Shown: one piece after another, positions 35,858 through 46,812 of the stretch
Layout: every line of letters starts with the position of its first letter
Position numbering within the stretch: position 1 is the stretch's first letter
Source: Anabaena sphaerica FACHB-251
GTDB taxonomy: Bacteria > Cyanobacteriota > Cyanobacteriia > Cyanobacteriales > Nostocaceae
DNA length: 64,000 nucleotides
Reading direction: 5' to 3'
Assembly: GCF_014696825.1 (NCBI RefSeq)
Contig: NZ_JACJQU010000012.1
Span: forward strand, 92,943-156,942
Program-made: the position numbers and the translations under genes
Notes under the pieces: generated by a model
The model's database searches: none
The model's input: only the letters and a program-made list of their open reading frames with translations
Told to the model about the DNA's origin: nothing

Positions 35858-36250
35858 ATGACCAACCTCATCGAATACGAAGACGCGAACGAAGAAGTGC
35901 GTGCAGTATATGACGATATCCGGGCTACACGCCAAACTGAATATATCAATAATTTTTGGAAAGCTTTAGCAAATCATCCTCCTACTCTGCGACGCACTTG
36001 GGAAAATCTCAAGGAAATAATGGCTGGTCCTGGTGAAATAGACCCCTTAACGCGAGAATTAATTTACATTGCTGTTAGTGTGACTAATGGCTGTGATTAT
36101 TGCATTGCTTCACACAGTGCTGCTGCTCGTAATAAGGGAATGACTGAGCAAATGTTTGGGGAATTAATGGCTATTACTGGGGCTGCGAATATGACAAATA
36201 GGTTTGCTAACGGTTATAAAATTCCTGTTGATGAAATATTTAAGCAGTAG
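35858..36250 (+). CDS. AhpD-like carboxymuconolactone decarboxylase family protein
   Basis: 130 aa of the CMD/AhpD fold. The motif CDYCIASHS (Cys79, Cys82, His86) is the AhpD-type redox/peroxidase active site. The family includes alkylhydroperoxidases and peroxidase-related enzymes that act as small homotrimers or hexamers. It lies 58 bp after ptuB on the same strand, but nothing in the known Septu systems includes it, so I treat it as a separate gene. Start ATG 35858. Confidence 0.85.
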   Translation: MTNLIEYEDANEEVRAVYDDIRATRQTEYINNFWKALANHPPTLRRTWENLKEIMAGPGEIDPLTRELIYIAVSVTNGCDYCIASHSAAARNKGMTEQMFGELMAITGAANMTNRFANGYKIPVDEIFKQ

Positions 36251-36373
36251 CATTTTACAAGGTGTATATAGCAATTCCCATTCAAGTGAGGTACAAGCAG
36301 TAATAATTAAACGCAGATGGACGCAGATGGACGCAGATAATTTTGTACTTCATTAGACTAGGAAATGCTATAT
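36251..36373. repeat. Short tandem acgcagatgg repeats
   Basis: Between the CMD gene and the inhibitor stop lies aaacgcagatggacgcagatggacgcagataa (about 36308-36340), three copies of a 10-bp acgcagatgg unit. This phrase is common in cyanobacterial intergenic DNA. It has no other visible feature. Confidence 0.5.
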
Positions 36374-36808
36374 CTAACGAATCTGCACTTTGAGGCGATA
36401 GGTTTTTAAAGGCGGAAGATTTTTTTCCCAGGGGCGTAAATAGTGAAGTTCCAACATAGTTGAACCTGAACCTTGTGCTAAAAATCGAAAAACTTGATTT
36501 TCATTTGCTCCTGGTACTTGTTCTTCTAATGGTTCTAATACCGAATCTCCCAAAGGTTTGAGTTGTTCAGGATCATTTTTGATGATCTGCCAACCGTAGC
36601 CTGTCCCTGGGTTGGCTAACAACTTGAGTATGAGAATACTATTCTTTTGAACAATAATCTCACTGTCATTGTTGCTGTTATTAACAGTTACTTCAGAATT
36701 TGACATAGGAGTAGTAGTATCAGCACCAACTTGTAAGGCAATGGTCAAACTTGTAAATATACAAATAATCAGAAAAAATGCGGTTAAAACTTCCTTTTTA
36801 GAAGCCAT
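36374..36808 (-). CDS. Chagasin-type (I42) cysteine protease inhibitor
   Basis: A 144-aa exported protein with a signal-type N-terminus (FFLIICIFTSLTIALQVGA). It carries the chagasin loops: NPGTGYGW at residues 66-73 (NPTTGYxW type, the loop that enters the protease active site) and LRPWE near 128-132. A further loop, GSGSTMLELHYLR, precedes that. The I42 family inhibits papain-like C1 proteases. The gene is 106 bp downstream of a papain-like protease gene on the same strand, so the two could be one unit with the inhibitor guarding against the protease. Start ATG 36808. Confidence 0.85.
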   Translation of the reverse strand: MASKKEVLTAFFLIICIFTSLTIALQVGADTTTPMSNSEVTVNNSNNDSEIIVQKNSILILKLLANPGTGYGWQIIKNDPEQLKPLGDSVLEPLEEQVPGANENQVFRFLAQGSGSTMLELHYLRPWEKNLPPLKTYRLKVQIR

Positions 36809-36914
36809 AGTTTCAATTTATTGGATGGTAAAAATTAAGGTAAGTTGGGCAATATTGAAAATTTTTGCCCTTTGCCCAACCTACAATTTACTACTTTGGT
36901 AGAGGAGTGGAAAA

Positions 36915-38090
36915 TTACTGAGGAATGATTCCTGGGTTAGGTCTGATTAAATTGAGATTCAGTTTCTTCAACAGGTCAGGAGACAATTTATAAAAGTTGC
37001 TTCTTGCTTGTGTCCATGCGGCTCCATAACCGATGCTGTTACTATTATAGGCAATCCACATATAGCCATTATCACCCCAGCCTGTACCCCAAGAATTCTT
37101 GATTAACCAGGCTTTTTTATTATCATCCCAACCGATGAGGGTGACACCATGATTGATGGCTCCATTAGCTTGCTCGTTAAATACCCCACCAGTATAAGCC
37201 TGAAATGCGGGGGTAACACGTACAGCCACTGTTAATGGTCCATGCTTACACATAGCCTGTTTCATTGCCTCTACTGTGGGGATACCGCCGTCAGGTTTGA
37301 CATATCCCCAAGCTATAGAACGGTAAGGAGTGGAGGCGCTGGAATTGTAAGTATTATTAGTTGCTGTGTAAGGTACTGTACTTTCGGTTGCAGTACCGTT
37401 ATTAATCAAGAAGTTAAAGGCATTTGACCACCAACCACCACCGCAACTACCTGCACCACCCCAGTTAATAATGTGCTGTTCGGAAGCATCAGCTTGGGTA
37501 TTGTTGCGAATCAAATTATTACCTTCATAGGCTCCCAAGGTAGCAAATGCCCAGCAACTGCCGCAACCACCTTGATTTCTAACTGGTGTAACTTTATTTA
37601 AATTCCGCCAGTCAAAGGATTTTGCGGAGGCAAAACAGCCACGACTATTGATTAATTGTATTTCAGGAATTTTTCCGGGATTGAGTCTTTCAAATTTGTC
37701 GCGTTCTGCTAAATCGATATTTAAAATTTGTGCTGCTAGTGCATTTTGTGTACTAGCTTGTGCAGGCAAGTCATTAGGTGCTTTTGTAGCAGCTAGTTGC
37801 TCCAATTTATAATCTAGGGCGGTTGTGTAACCTACCTGAAAAGTCAGGTTTTTTACCTGAATATCGCGGCGTAGCTCTACAAGTTGATTTTTAATTGTGA
37901 GAGGGGCTTTTTGTTCTCGCTCCAGATAAAGGGGATTAATTTTTATTTGAGATAGTTCTACATTTGCAGATGAGGGTATTTTTAATTGGGCATTCGTTGG
38001 TCTAATCGGTTGAGCGAGGGAGACGTTTTGCAAGATTCCTAAACTCAGCAAGGTTGCTGCGGATATTTGCAGAAATTTGGAATTTTTCAT
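36915..38090 (-). CDS. Papain-like C1 cysteine protease, exported
   Basis: 391 aa with a signal peptide (LQISAATLLSLGILQNVSLAQ), an N-terminal pro-region of about 120 residues and a C1 peptidase domain. The oxyanion Gln173 and catalytic Cys179 are in NQGGCGSCWAFA; the catalytic His (near 314) is in INHGVTLIGWDD; and the Asn (near 332) is in IKNSWGTGWGDNGYMWI. All three catalytic residues are present. Secretion into the periplasm or outside is inferred. It is upstream of the chagasin-type inhibitor. Such pairs are rare in cyanobacteria. Confidence 0.93.
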   Translation of the reverse strand: MKNSKFLQISAATLLSLGILQNVSLAQPIRPTNAQLKIPSSANVELSQIKINPLYLEREQKAPLTIKNQLVELRRDIQVKNLTFQVGYTTALDYKLEQLAATKAPNDLPAQASTQNALAAQILNIDLAERDKFERLNPGKIPEIQLINSRGCFASAKSFDWRNLNKVTPVRNQGGCGSCWAFATLGAYEGNNLIRNNTQADASEQHIINWGGAGSCGGGWWSNAFNFLINNGTATESTVPYTATNNTYNSSASTPYRSIAWGYVKPDGGIPTVEAMKQAMCKHGPLTVAVRVTPAFQAYTGGVFNEQANGAINHGVTLIGWDDNKKAWLIKNSWGTGWGDNGYMWIAYNSNSIGYGAAWTQARSNFYKLSPDLLKKLNLNLIRPNPGIIPQ

Positions 38091-38676
38091 GAATTTATCC
38101 TGGGAACTGATGAGTTAAAACCAAGTCAGTAAGTTTTGCTAAAAGAGTTTTATTTTCTACCCAGAAATGGTAGTGACGTTAGTGACTGATAACTTTAGAA
38201 TTAGTTCCAAGGAATTAGGAAAAATTGGTTTATACTCTCCGGGAGATAGCCACGGATATGTAAGTATTCAGCTATAGCATTCGTTCAGACCCAGATCCCC
38301 GACTTCTGACATCAATTTATAATTTGTGGACACAATAAATAAAAGAAGTCGGGGATCTTATCGCCTTACCTGAATTCTTACACGGATATTTTTGGTACTC
38401 TTCGAGAATGCTTTGCCCACAACAAGCCATGCTTAAACTAGATACCTTGCAGTATCTAGACTATAGGTTGCTATGTCCACCGACGCGAAGCCATATTACG
38501 CCTAAATTGATGACAAGCACTCTTTCTCAAGGGCTTTTAGGGTTAAAATTTGTTGAGTCAAACTAAAAACATGAACTTTCACACAGGTCTTTAATATGCA
38601 ATCGTCTGTAGAGTCATCAAACCAAATATGTCCTGATAGTGTAATTGAGACGGTTAAAAGCGTTGTTTTGCCAACT
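38091..38676. other. Intergenic region with palindromic repeat
   Basis: No convincing gene. It holds the long member of the agatccccgacttctt family (38292-38357), an AGATACC-TTGCAG-TATCT hairpin (about 38438-38457), and a weak reading frame (38502-38807 minus) that overlaps the pentapeptide gene and looks like a shadow. Confidence 0.5.
38292..38357. repeat. Dispersed palindromic repeat, long form (66 bp)
   Basis: Arms AGATCCCCGACTTCT and AGAAGTCGGGGATCT bracket a 36-base AT-rich loop. The same arms with a similar loop occur at 42696-42760. Confidence 0.7.
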
Positions 38677-40029
38677 TTATCTCCCCAACTTATTAGGAAT
38701 ACCTTCACAACCACCAGGAATAGTTCCTCTGGTTTTTTCCCCACACCAAGTGCAGCAGTAGTAACGGGTTGATTCTGACATTCTTTGTACATTGGTGAAA
38801 TCGGCATTTTCTACGACTGCGCCGGTGTGTTCTCCGGTTTCATAGTCAGGTGCTTTGGTGCGACTGCGGGGTGAGGCTTTTTCTAAGGAACCATAAAATA
38901 AACGCACGGCATTTAAATCGGCATTGCTGAGATTAGCATCATATAAGATGGTGCGGGAAAGGTTGGCTTTGACTAAATCACAGCCGCTGAGATTAGCACG
39001 CACGAGATTGGCTTCACTTAAATCAGTCCAACGTAAATCAGTTTGAGATAGGTCTGCACCTGCTAACATTACGCCTAAATCTATGACGCGCACGCCTTCT
39101 AATCGGTCTTCGGCGTAACCACCAATACCATCAAGAATGGCTCTACCTAAGCGGCGATCGCGTTTTAATGGTGTGAGTAATTTGGAACGGGAAAGAAAGC
39201 GGAGAATTTTGGCTTTTCCACTACCATCGACACTACTAAAAATAGCAGCAGTGCGTCCTTCGGCGATCGCTCTTTCTTGTGGCCAGTCTTCTAATAATCC
39301 TTCTTCATCTAATACTAAATCAGAAACACCTTGGAAATAAGAATCTATTGTTTGTTGCTGAGTAATAATATTTTGCTGGACTGTGAGCAGGTTTTGTTGA
39401 ATTGTTAAATCTTTAGAAATCACATATTGTCGCCAAGCCACATAAACGGCGATTACAGCTATAAAAATTTGCCCTAAAGCCCCAAACCATTCGGCTAAAG
39501 TTCCCGAAGCTTCCCAGTTAATTTTCTTTCCCCAACGCAGCAGACTATCACCTATACCAGCAAATCTGAATAAGCCAATAATGCCTACTATTAACCCCAT
39601 AAAAGCTAATAATAATGTTCTATCTTGGGGAGAAAACCATTCTTTGATGGCATCTTGCAACCAAGGTAAAAGCATGGCTATGGATAAAACCAAAGTTGCT
39701 ATAGTTCCCAAAATACCCAGGAACGAGTTATTAATGAAAATAGCAATAAAAGTTAGAGCGATCGCTAATAAAGTAAAAATTAAGGCTCTAGGCTTTACTA
39801 ACAACTGATTGCTAGAATGTTCTTTAAAGCTAGATGTAGATCGTTTGAGGGCATTTGTATGTTGGGGAGATTGTAAAGAAGAAATTGCTGCTAAAGCTTG
39901 TTGTGCTGCCAAACCTTCTGCTGTTAGTCCATTTTCACGTGCATCATTATCAAAGTCATCTGGCTGCAAGTCTTGTTCTGGTTTCAGTTCTGGTTTTGGT
40001 GGATGAGAGGAATTAGATTCAATCGTCAT
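38677..40029 (-). CDS. Membrane protein with pentapeptide repeats
   Basis: 450 aa. Residues about 80-130 hold two or three membrane helices (PRALIFTLLAIALTFIAIFI and GILGTIATLVLSIAMLLPWL), then another near 140-160 and one near 185-200. Residues about 310-370 are pentapeptide repeats (ADLSQTDLRWTDLSEANLVR type). The C-terminus YYCCTWCGEKTRGTIPGGCEG has four Cys and may bind zinc. Pentapeptide repeats form a right-handed beta helix; the role here is unknown. The start is ATG 40029. Confidence 0.75.
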   Translation of the reverse strand: MTIESNSSHPPKPELKPEQDLQPDDFDNDARENGLTAEGLAAQQALAAISSLQSPQHTNALKRSTSSFKEHSSNQLLVKPRALIFTLLAIALTFIAIFINNSFLGILGTIATLVLSIAMLLPWLQDAIKEWFSPQDRTLLLAFMGLIVGIIGLFRFAGIGDSLLRWGKKINWEASGTLAEWFGALGQIFIAVIAVYVAWRQYVISKDLTIQQNLLTVQQNIITQQQTIDSYFQGVSDLVLDEEGLLEDWPQERAIAEGRTAAIFSSVDGSGKAKILRFLSRSKLLTPLKRDRRLGRAILDGIGGYAEDRLEGVRVIDLGVMLAGADLSQTDLRWTDLSEANLVRANLSGCDLVKANLSRTILYDANLSNADLNAVRLFYGSLEKASPRSRTKAPDYETGEHTGAVVENADFTNVQRMSESTRYYCCTWCGEKTRGTIPGGCEGIPNKLGR

Positions 40030-41457
<1,428 letters not shown>

Positions 41458-41900
41458 TTATATGTTCTCACACCATGTTCACCCATGATCAAGCCCATAA
41501 CCTCCGAGACCCAAACAGGGAAATCTTAAATGGGAATAGGTAATAATTCTTCCTAAGCTAAATCAGATTAATACTATATACAGCAAACTTTTTGGCAATT
41601 GGGCATTTTAAATTAGGTATTTGCGATCAGTCAAAAATTTCTGCTTATTTTCAATCTCACATCAAGTTGAAAATGCAGTAACAGCAAGGATTACAGATGA
41701 AGTAGAAGCATCTTGTGTAAATTAATTGTTTAATTATACCTGAACATGATATAATCTCTTTAATTTAATAAAAAATTATCAAAATCTTCATTTTATCCTC
41801 AATAAAACAAAAGATAATTGATAATAGTTTCGTTGAGTTGGATACTATTTTAAATAATCCAAAGGTTTTAATATCATATTGTGAGTTGTGTAGGTGCAGC

Positions 41901-42647
41901 ATGGTTGTTTGGCGATGCTTTATTGCCTGTGGATTTATCGGTTTTATGACAGTTGGCTGTGGTGATTTAGGAATATTATCATCAACAGAATATACCAAGC
42001 AGGTTGTGCAGGAAAATAATGTTGCTCAACTGATAGCAGAAGTACAAGATAGCCAAAAAGCAGAAAACCTATTAAATCAAGGTAACAGTTTTTTAGATAC
42101 CAATCGCTACAAAGAGGCTTTGGCTTTATATAATCAAGCGGTGGCGATCAAAAAAGATAGTGTAGAAACATGGGTAAACCGGGGAAATGCTTTATCAGCT
42201 TTGCATCGTTATGAAGAAGCTTTAGAATCTTACGATAAAGCGATCGCAATTCGCCCCAATAAAAATGAAGCTTGGTATAATCGGGGAAATGTTTTAACAG
42301 CTTTACGTCGTTACCAGGAAGCAGTAAAATCCTACGATGAAGCGATCGCTATTGAGGCAGACAAATCTGAAGCTTGGATAAACAGAGGAATTGCCCTGAC
42401 AAAATTGCGACAATACAAAGAAGCTTTGGCATCTTATAACCAAGCAATTACCATCGAGCCAAATTCCCATCAAGCATATTACAACAAAGCTTGTAATTAT
42501 GCCTTGCAAAACCATCTAGAACCAGCAATTGAAAATTTACAAAAAGCGATCCAAATTCTCCCAGAAAAATACAAGGCATTAGCTAAAAATGACACTGATT
42601 TTGATAGAATCAGGGATGCAACGCAATTTAATAAATTATTACAATAG
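41901..42647 (+). CDS. TPR lipoprotein
   Basis: About 248 aa. The N-terminus MVVWRCFIACGFIGFMTVGC is a lipoprotein signal peptide with a TVGC lipobox, followed by four or five TPRs (for example WVNRGNALSALHRYEEALES, WYNRGNVLTALRRYQEAVKS). It should be membrane-attached and serve as a scaffold; partners unknown. I prefer ATG 41901 over the ATG at 41838, which would add 21 polar residues before the signal. Confidence 0.8.
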   Translation: MVVWRCFIACGFIGFMTVGCGDLGILSSTEYTKQVVQENNVAQLIAEVQDSQKAENLLNQGNSFLDTNRYKEALALYNQAVAIKKDSVETWVNRGNALSALHRYEEALESYDKAIAIRPNKNEAWYNRGNVLTALRRYQEAVKSYDEAIAIEADKSEAWINRGIALTKLRQYKEALASYNQAITIEPNSHQAYYNKACNYALQNHLEPAIENLQKAIQILPEKYKALAKNDTDFDRIRDATQFNKLLQ

Positions 42648-42695
42648 ACAGGATGTGTTATCTATTGCATCTGCTAAGTATTCCGACAAGAACTT

Positions 42696-42760
42696 AGATC
42701 CCCGACTTCTGTCCATTAGTCATAATTTATTGGCATTATCAAATAAGAAGTCGGGGATCT
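42696..42760. repeat. Dispersed palindromic repeat, long form (65 bp)
   Basis: Same AGATCCCCGACTTCT/AGAAGTCGGGGATCT arms as at 38292-38357, with an AT-rich loop of about 35 bases. It lies 48 bp past the TPR gene stop and could also act as its terminator. Confidence 0.7.
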
Positions 42761-42864
42761 TACCCACCTTATTTATTCAACCACCTGAATCCTTACTTGC
42801 ATCTACATAGGCAAAACCTGTATTATCAGGGTAGCACAAATTTAATTGATTCTATCTAGGAGAT

Positions 42865-43728
42865 ATGAAAAAACTCCTCATCACAGGTGCAAGCGGTTTT
42901 TTAGGTTGGCATCTTTGCCAAATAGCAAAGCAAGAATGGGAAGTTTACAGTACATATCATACCCATTTTCTAGAAATACCAGATGTAAAAATCTCGAAAG
43001 TTGATTTGACAGACTTTCAGGCATTAAAGGGCTTATTTAATGATATTAAACCAGATGCAGTAATTCACACATCTGCCCAATCTCAACCTAATTATTGTCA
43101 ACTTCATCCCCAGGAATCTTATCCAATTAATGTTACCGCATCTGGTAACATTGCCGGACTTTGTGCAGATAATTCCTTACCCTTCGCTTTTACGTCTACA
43201 GACTTAGTTTTTGATGGTTTAAACCCTCCCTATCAAGAAACAGATAAAGTTACACCTGTGAATATTTACGGTGAGCAAAAAGTCAAAGCAGAAACAAGTA
43301 TATTAAAAGTATATCCCCAAGCTGCAATTTGTCGAATGCCGTTAATGTTTGGCAAGGAAACACCGACAGCTAAAAGCTTTATTCAGCAATTTATCCAAAC
43401 ATTGAAAGCAGGAAAAGAACTGAGTTTGTTCATAGATGAATTTCGCACCCCAGTTAGTGCAAACACAGCCGCAAAAGGACTTTTATTAGCTTTAGAAAAT
43501 GTGAATTGCATTATTCATTTAGGTGGAAAAGAAAGAATTTCCCGTTATGAATTTGGTGAAATATTAGTGGAAGCCTTGCAACTTCCTAGTGATAAATTAA
43601 AGTCCTGTTTTCAGGAAGATGTAAAAATGGCAGCGCCAAGGCCAAAAGATGTTTCCTTAGATAGTTCTAAAGCTTTTGGTTTGGGATATCAACCATTATC
43701 TGTGAGAGAAGAGTTAGAGAATTTATAA
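42865..43728 (+). CDS. SDR-family (RmlD-like) sugar-nucleotide or NAD-dependent reductase
   Basis: 287 aa extended SDR. The N-terminal TGASGFLGWHL (residues 7-17) binds NAD(P)H, STDLVFDG and YGEQK (about 134-138) supply the Ser/Thr-Tyr-Lys site. The sequence resembles dTDP-4-dehydrorhamnose reductase, though the substrate may differ, as no other rml genes are adjacent. An aggag (42856-42860) precedes ATG 42865. Confidence 0.75.
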   Translation: MKKLLITGASGFLGWHLCQIAKQEWEVYSTYHTHFLEIPDVKISKVDLTDFQALKGLFNDIKPDAVIHTSAQSQPNYCQLHPQESYPINVTASGNIAGLCADNSLPFAFTSTDLVFDGLNPPYQETDKVTPVNIYGEQKVKAETSILKVYPQAAICRMPLMFGKETPTAKSFIQQFIQTLKAGKELSLFIDEFRTPVSANTAAKGLLLALENVNCIIHLGGKERISRYEFGEILVEALQLPSDKLKSCFQEDVKMAAPRPKDVSLDSSKAFGLGYQPLSVREELENL

Positions 43729-43763
43729 AAATCATCAAACCTGAAAGTTGAAATCAGCAAATA

Positions 43764-44612
43764 TTATCCGTAAAAAAATCTAATATCTGTGAGAGAATAA
43801 ATTTTTAATTTTATTGATCGATATAAATACATAATAATTTTGAAGAGTTTCTTTATTACTCTTTCAAATAAAGATATTTGAGGATATTCTAACTCTTTTT
43901 GCCTTTGAATATAAACTGATTTTTCTTGTATATCAGTTTCACCATTTTTAATTTTCTGCCATTCTAACTTGTCCTTAAAAAAAGAAATATATTCCATCGA
44001 ATCAGTTCTAATTTTTAAACCAGATTTAGCAGCAGCTAAACCTATGGAATGACCTTCTCCCCGATAATATTTGTTTAATTCACAATAGGCTGCCATACGC
44101 TTCCAAGTTTCAATAAAATCAATCTCCCGTCCTTCATCTCGTGTGACAACAAACAAACATTCATGGACAAAAGTAATATCTTCCAGTTGGAGATTAAACT
44201 TTTGAGCAACTTTTTGAAAAATCTCGATTTCTCTGGGATTTTTATTGTGTTTAACAATGTTATGCCAGGCAATTTTAGCAGTTATTCCAGGTTGCCAATT
44301 TAAAGCATCAGTTATTGGTGCTAATATTCGCATATCTGCATCCATAAAAATACATGAATTAAAAAGAGATAATCCCTTTTCAATTACAAACAGTTTGTCA
44401 TGATAACAGCCAATGCTTTGCTGTTGATGTGGAAAAGCTAAAACATTGGACATTTCTTGAAAATCTTGGGGGTTATCTGTGAGAATAACAAACGGAATAT
44501 TAGGTGCAAACTGTGCTAAATCTTTGGCTAATTCTAAAGCCAGCGCACGATAATTTTTACCTAAAGCTAGAGTGCTGAAACAGAATTTACTTGGATTTTG
44601 CATATTGTTCAT
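43764..44612 (-). CDS. Putative glycosyltransferase (GT-A type)
   Basis: 282 aa. A FMDADMRI segment (DxD at residues 91-93) inside a Rossmann-like alpha/beta region (CFSTLALGKNYRALALELAK...IPFVILTDNP) is the hallmark of GT-A glycosyltransferases that bind nucleotide-sugar via Mn2+. The C-terminus is basic and hydrophobic (LFKIIMYLYRSIKLKIY), perhaps a membrane-associated helix. Substrate unknown. It is convergent with the SDR gene (35-bp gap), and the two may belong to the same polysaccharide function. Confidence 0.65.
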   Translation of the reverse strand: MNNMQNPSKFCFSTLALGKNYRALALELAKDLAQFAPNIPFVILTDNPQDFQEMSNVLAFPHQQQSIGCYHDKLFVIEKGLSLFNSCIFMDADMRILAPITDALNWQPGITAKIAWHNIVKHNKNPREIEIFQKVAQKFNLQLEDITFVHECLFVVTRDEGREIDFIETWKRMAAYCELNKYYRGEGHSIGLAAAKSGLKIRTDSMEYISFFKDKLEWQKIKNGETDIQEKSVYIQRQKELEYPQISLFERVIKKLFKIIMYLYRSIKLKIYSLTDIRFFYG

Positions 44613-44628
44613 AACAGGGGTTTATCTA

Positions 44629-44841
44629 AGAGGTTGTTTGATAGCTTGCGTGGCGTAGCCATAAACTTTTTCGTGTGGTATCTGCCACTCACAGATCCCC
44701 CTTAAGGAGGGGAACGGTCATCAAAGTCCACGCCAGTTGCTACGGCGAAGCCGCCCAACGCACTGGCTCCCCTTTTGAAAGAGGATTTAGGGGGATCTAA
44801 AACGTTTTGCTACTCACAAGATGACTTTTAATACATCCTCT
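44629..44841. mobile_element. Dispersed repeat with aggttgtttga-type ends
   Basis: The ends are AGAGGTTGTTTGATA and, inverted, AGAGGATGTATTAAA. Inner arms AGATCCCCCTTAA (44693) and TTTAGGGGGATCT (to 44798) fold into a hairpin. A small GCTTGCGTGGCGTAGCCAT repeat sits at 44644-44662 inside the left end, splitting it compared with the partial copy at 62207-62246 (reverse orientation). No ORF. The rest of the 44613-45123 gap shows nothing else. Confidence 0.5.
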
Positions 44842-45123
44842 AAGGTAGCTGGTGAATTTATGTATCCTCATTGTATAGATAATTATATCATTTTCTGTTG
44901 ATACATGAATAGCTGTAGTTTTATTTAATCAATTTTTACAAAAAACAATCACATATAAAAATTTTGTAAATCCTGAACTGTCTGAATCAAATATTTTTAT
45001 GCTAATCTGGATTTCAGCTACCGAAAAATCTTCTGATTTCTGAATCCTGAATTTCGACAAATTTGACAACATCATTTGTTGTAAATTATAATTGTTTTAA
45101 TTATCACACGAACTAAATAGTAT

Positions 45124-46395
45124 ATGAAATTTTGGTACAGGGTTGCTACTTTGGGCTTTATTGCCTTATCTATTACAAGTTGTAACAATGACGATTTTTA
45201 CTTTCAAAATTACTATCAACATTATGAAGAAGCCATTTTAGACTACGATAAAACTATTGCTATCAACCCTCAAGATTCCGATGCTTGGAATGGCCGTGGA
45301 GATAACTTATATTCTTTAGGAAAATACGAAGAAGCGATCGCATCCTACGATCAAGCTATTACTATTAACCCGAAAGATTCTGATGCTTGGAATGACAAGG
45401 GTGATGCACTATATAGCTTGGAAAAATACCAAGCAGCTATTTTAGCTTACGATCAAGCTATTGCTATTAACCCGAAAGACTCTGATGCTTGGAATGGCCG
45501 TGGAGATAACTTATATTCTTTAGCAAAATACGAAGAGGCGATCGCATCTTATGACAAAGCTATTGCTATTGTTCCCGAAGATGTCAACGTTTGGGATGAT
45601 CGTGGAGATGCACTATATAGCTTAGAAAAATATCCAGAAGCGATCGCATCCTACGATAAAGCTATTGCTATTGCACAGAAAGAAAACGATTCTTGGTTTA
45701 GGAGAATTTTTAACCTGAAAAATTTGGGAGAAAATCATGAAGTTTGGAACGACCGTGGTGATGCACTATATTGGCTAGAAAAATACGAAGAAGCTATTTT
45801 AGCTTACGATAAAGCTATTACTATTAACCCTGAATATCACGAAGCTTGGTATAACCGGGGTGCTGCACTAGATATATTAGAAAAATATGAAGAAGCTATT
45901 TTAGCTTACGATAAAGCTATTGCTATTAACCCTGAATATCAAGAAAGTTGGTATAGTCGGGGTATAACTCTGGAAAATTTACAAAAATATGAAGAAGCGA
46001 TCGCATCTTACGATAAAGCTATTGCTATTAACCCTGAATATCAAGAAGCATGGAATGACCGGGGGGATGCACTATATAGCTTAGAAAAATACCAAGAAGC
46101 GATATTATCCTATGACAAAGCCATTGCTATTAACCCGAAAGACTCCGATGCTTGGAATGACAGAGGTGATGCCTTATTTTCCTTGGAAAAATATAAAGAA
46201 GCGATATTATCTTACGACAAAGCTATTGCCATTAAACCTGACGACTATGAACCTTGGTATAGCAAAGGTTTTGCTCTAGAGAATCTAAAAAAATATCAAG
46301 AAGCACTAAAATGTTATCAAAAATCTATTGAGCTTCAACCTGGTTTTGCAGAGGCTATTAATAAGCGAAATGAATTGTTAAAAAAATTATCTTAG
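45124..46395 (+). CDS. TPR lipoprotein with about eleven near-identical repeats
   Basis: 423 aa. The signal peptide MKFWYRVATLGFIALSITSC ends in an SITSC lipobox. About eleven 34-residue TPRs follow, most matching yeeAIasYDkAIaInPkdsda then WndrGDALYSLEKY; the fifth is degenerate. In DNA the repeats are near-identical 102-bp units, several carrying the HIP1 site, which suggests recent amplification. Such proteins form long superhelical scaffolds. The start is the only ATG with a signal peptide. It lies downstream of an AT-rich gap. Confidence 0.8.
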   Translation: MKFWYRVATLGFIALSITSCNNDDFYFQNYYQHYEEAILDYDKTIAINPQDSDAWNGRGDNLYSLGKYEEAIASYDQAITINPKDSDAWNDKGDALYSLEKYQAAILAYDQAIAINPKDSDAWNGRGDNLYSLAKYEEAIASYDKAIAIVPEDVNVWDDRGDALYSLEKYPEAIASYDKAIAIAQKENDSWFRRIFNLKNLGENHEVWNDRGDALYWLEKYEEAILAYDKAITINPEYHEAWYNRGAALDILEKYEEAILAYDKAIAINPEYQESWYSRGITLENLQKYEEAIASYDKAIAINPEYQEAWNDRGDALYSLEKYQEAILSYDKAIAINPKDSDAWNDRGDALFSLEKYKEAILSYDKAIAIKPDDYEPWYSKGFALENLKKYQEALKCYQKSIELQPGFAEAINKRNELLKKLS

Positions 46396-46421
46396 CCGCA
46401 AGTATGTTTATTGTCTGAATA

Positions 46422-46650
46422 ATGATTTCTGAACAAGAGTTATTAACAAAATGGCGTTCCTTACCGCAGGATAAACAAGAAGAAGTTTTAAATTTTTGTA
46501 GATTTTCTGCACTTGAAAACCACAGCCAAAAAACCGCCTTTGGGGGAACGTTTGCGAGAAATTCGCTCTAAAATTGTTGCATCTGATAAACAATTATTAA
46601 ATGCAGACGAAATAGAACAAGAATTAGCTTCTCGTAGAGGTGGAATGTAA
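46422..46650 (+). pseudogene. Frameshifted antitoxin-like gene (DUF2281 type)
   Basis: ATG 46422 opens MISEQELLTKWRSLPQDKQE then EVLNF, as in VapB-like/DUF2281 antitoxins. The downstream part reads, in another frame, LKTTAKKPPLGERLREIRSK...LLNADEIEQELASRRGGM, the typical C-terminus, to TAA 46648-46650. The 229-bp span equals 76 codons plus one base, so one inserted base between about 46500 and 46510 splits it. No toxin gene follows. I infer a dead or orphan antitoxin. Confidence 0.6.
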
Positions 46651-46812
46651 CTGTATTTTATAGTCTTCAAATCTTCACAGACAATTGATCAATAAGAATC
46701 CTGTAAATCCTATAATCCTGGATATCCTGATATGGCTACGCCACGCTTCGCTATCAGACAAAAAAATTTTAACACTTCACCAGTAACCTATAAATAACAA
46801 TCCTATACATCC

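Noticed and set aside
33000..36300. Retron reverse transcriptase near ptuA-ptuB
   Set aside because: No frame with RT motifs (YxDD, NAxxH, VTG) was found on either strand, so I call it Septu and not a retron.
38502..38807. Minus-strand frame with GDKVGKTTLL, Walker-A-like
   Set aside because: It overlaps the pentapeptide gene in another frame and has no other NTPase motif; it is most likely a shadow.
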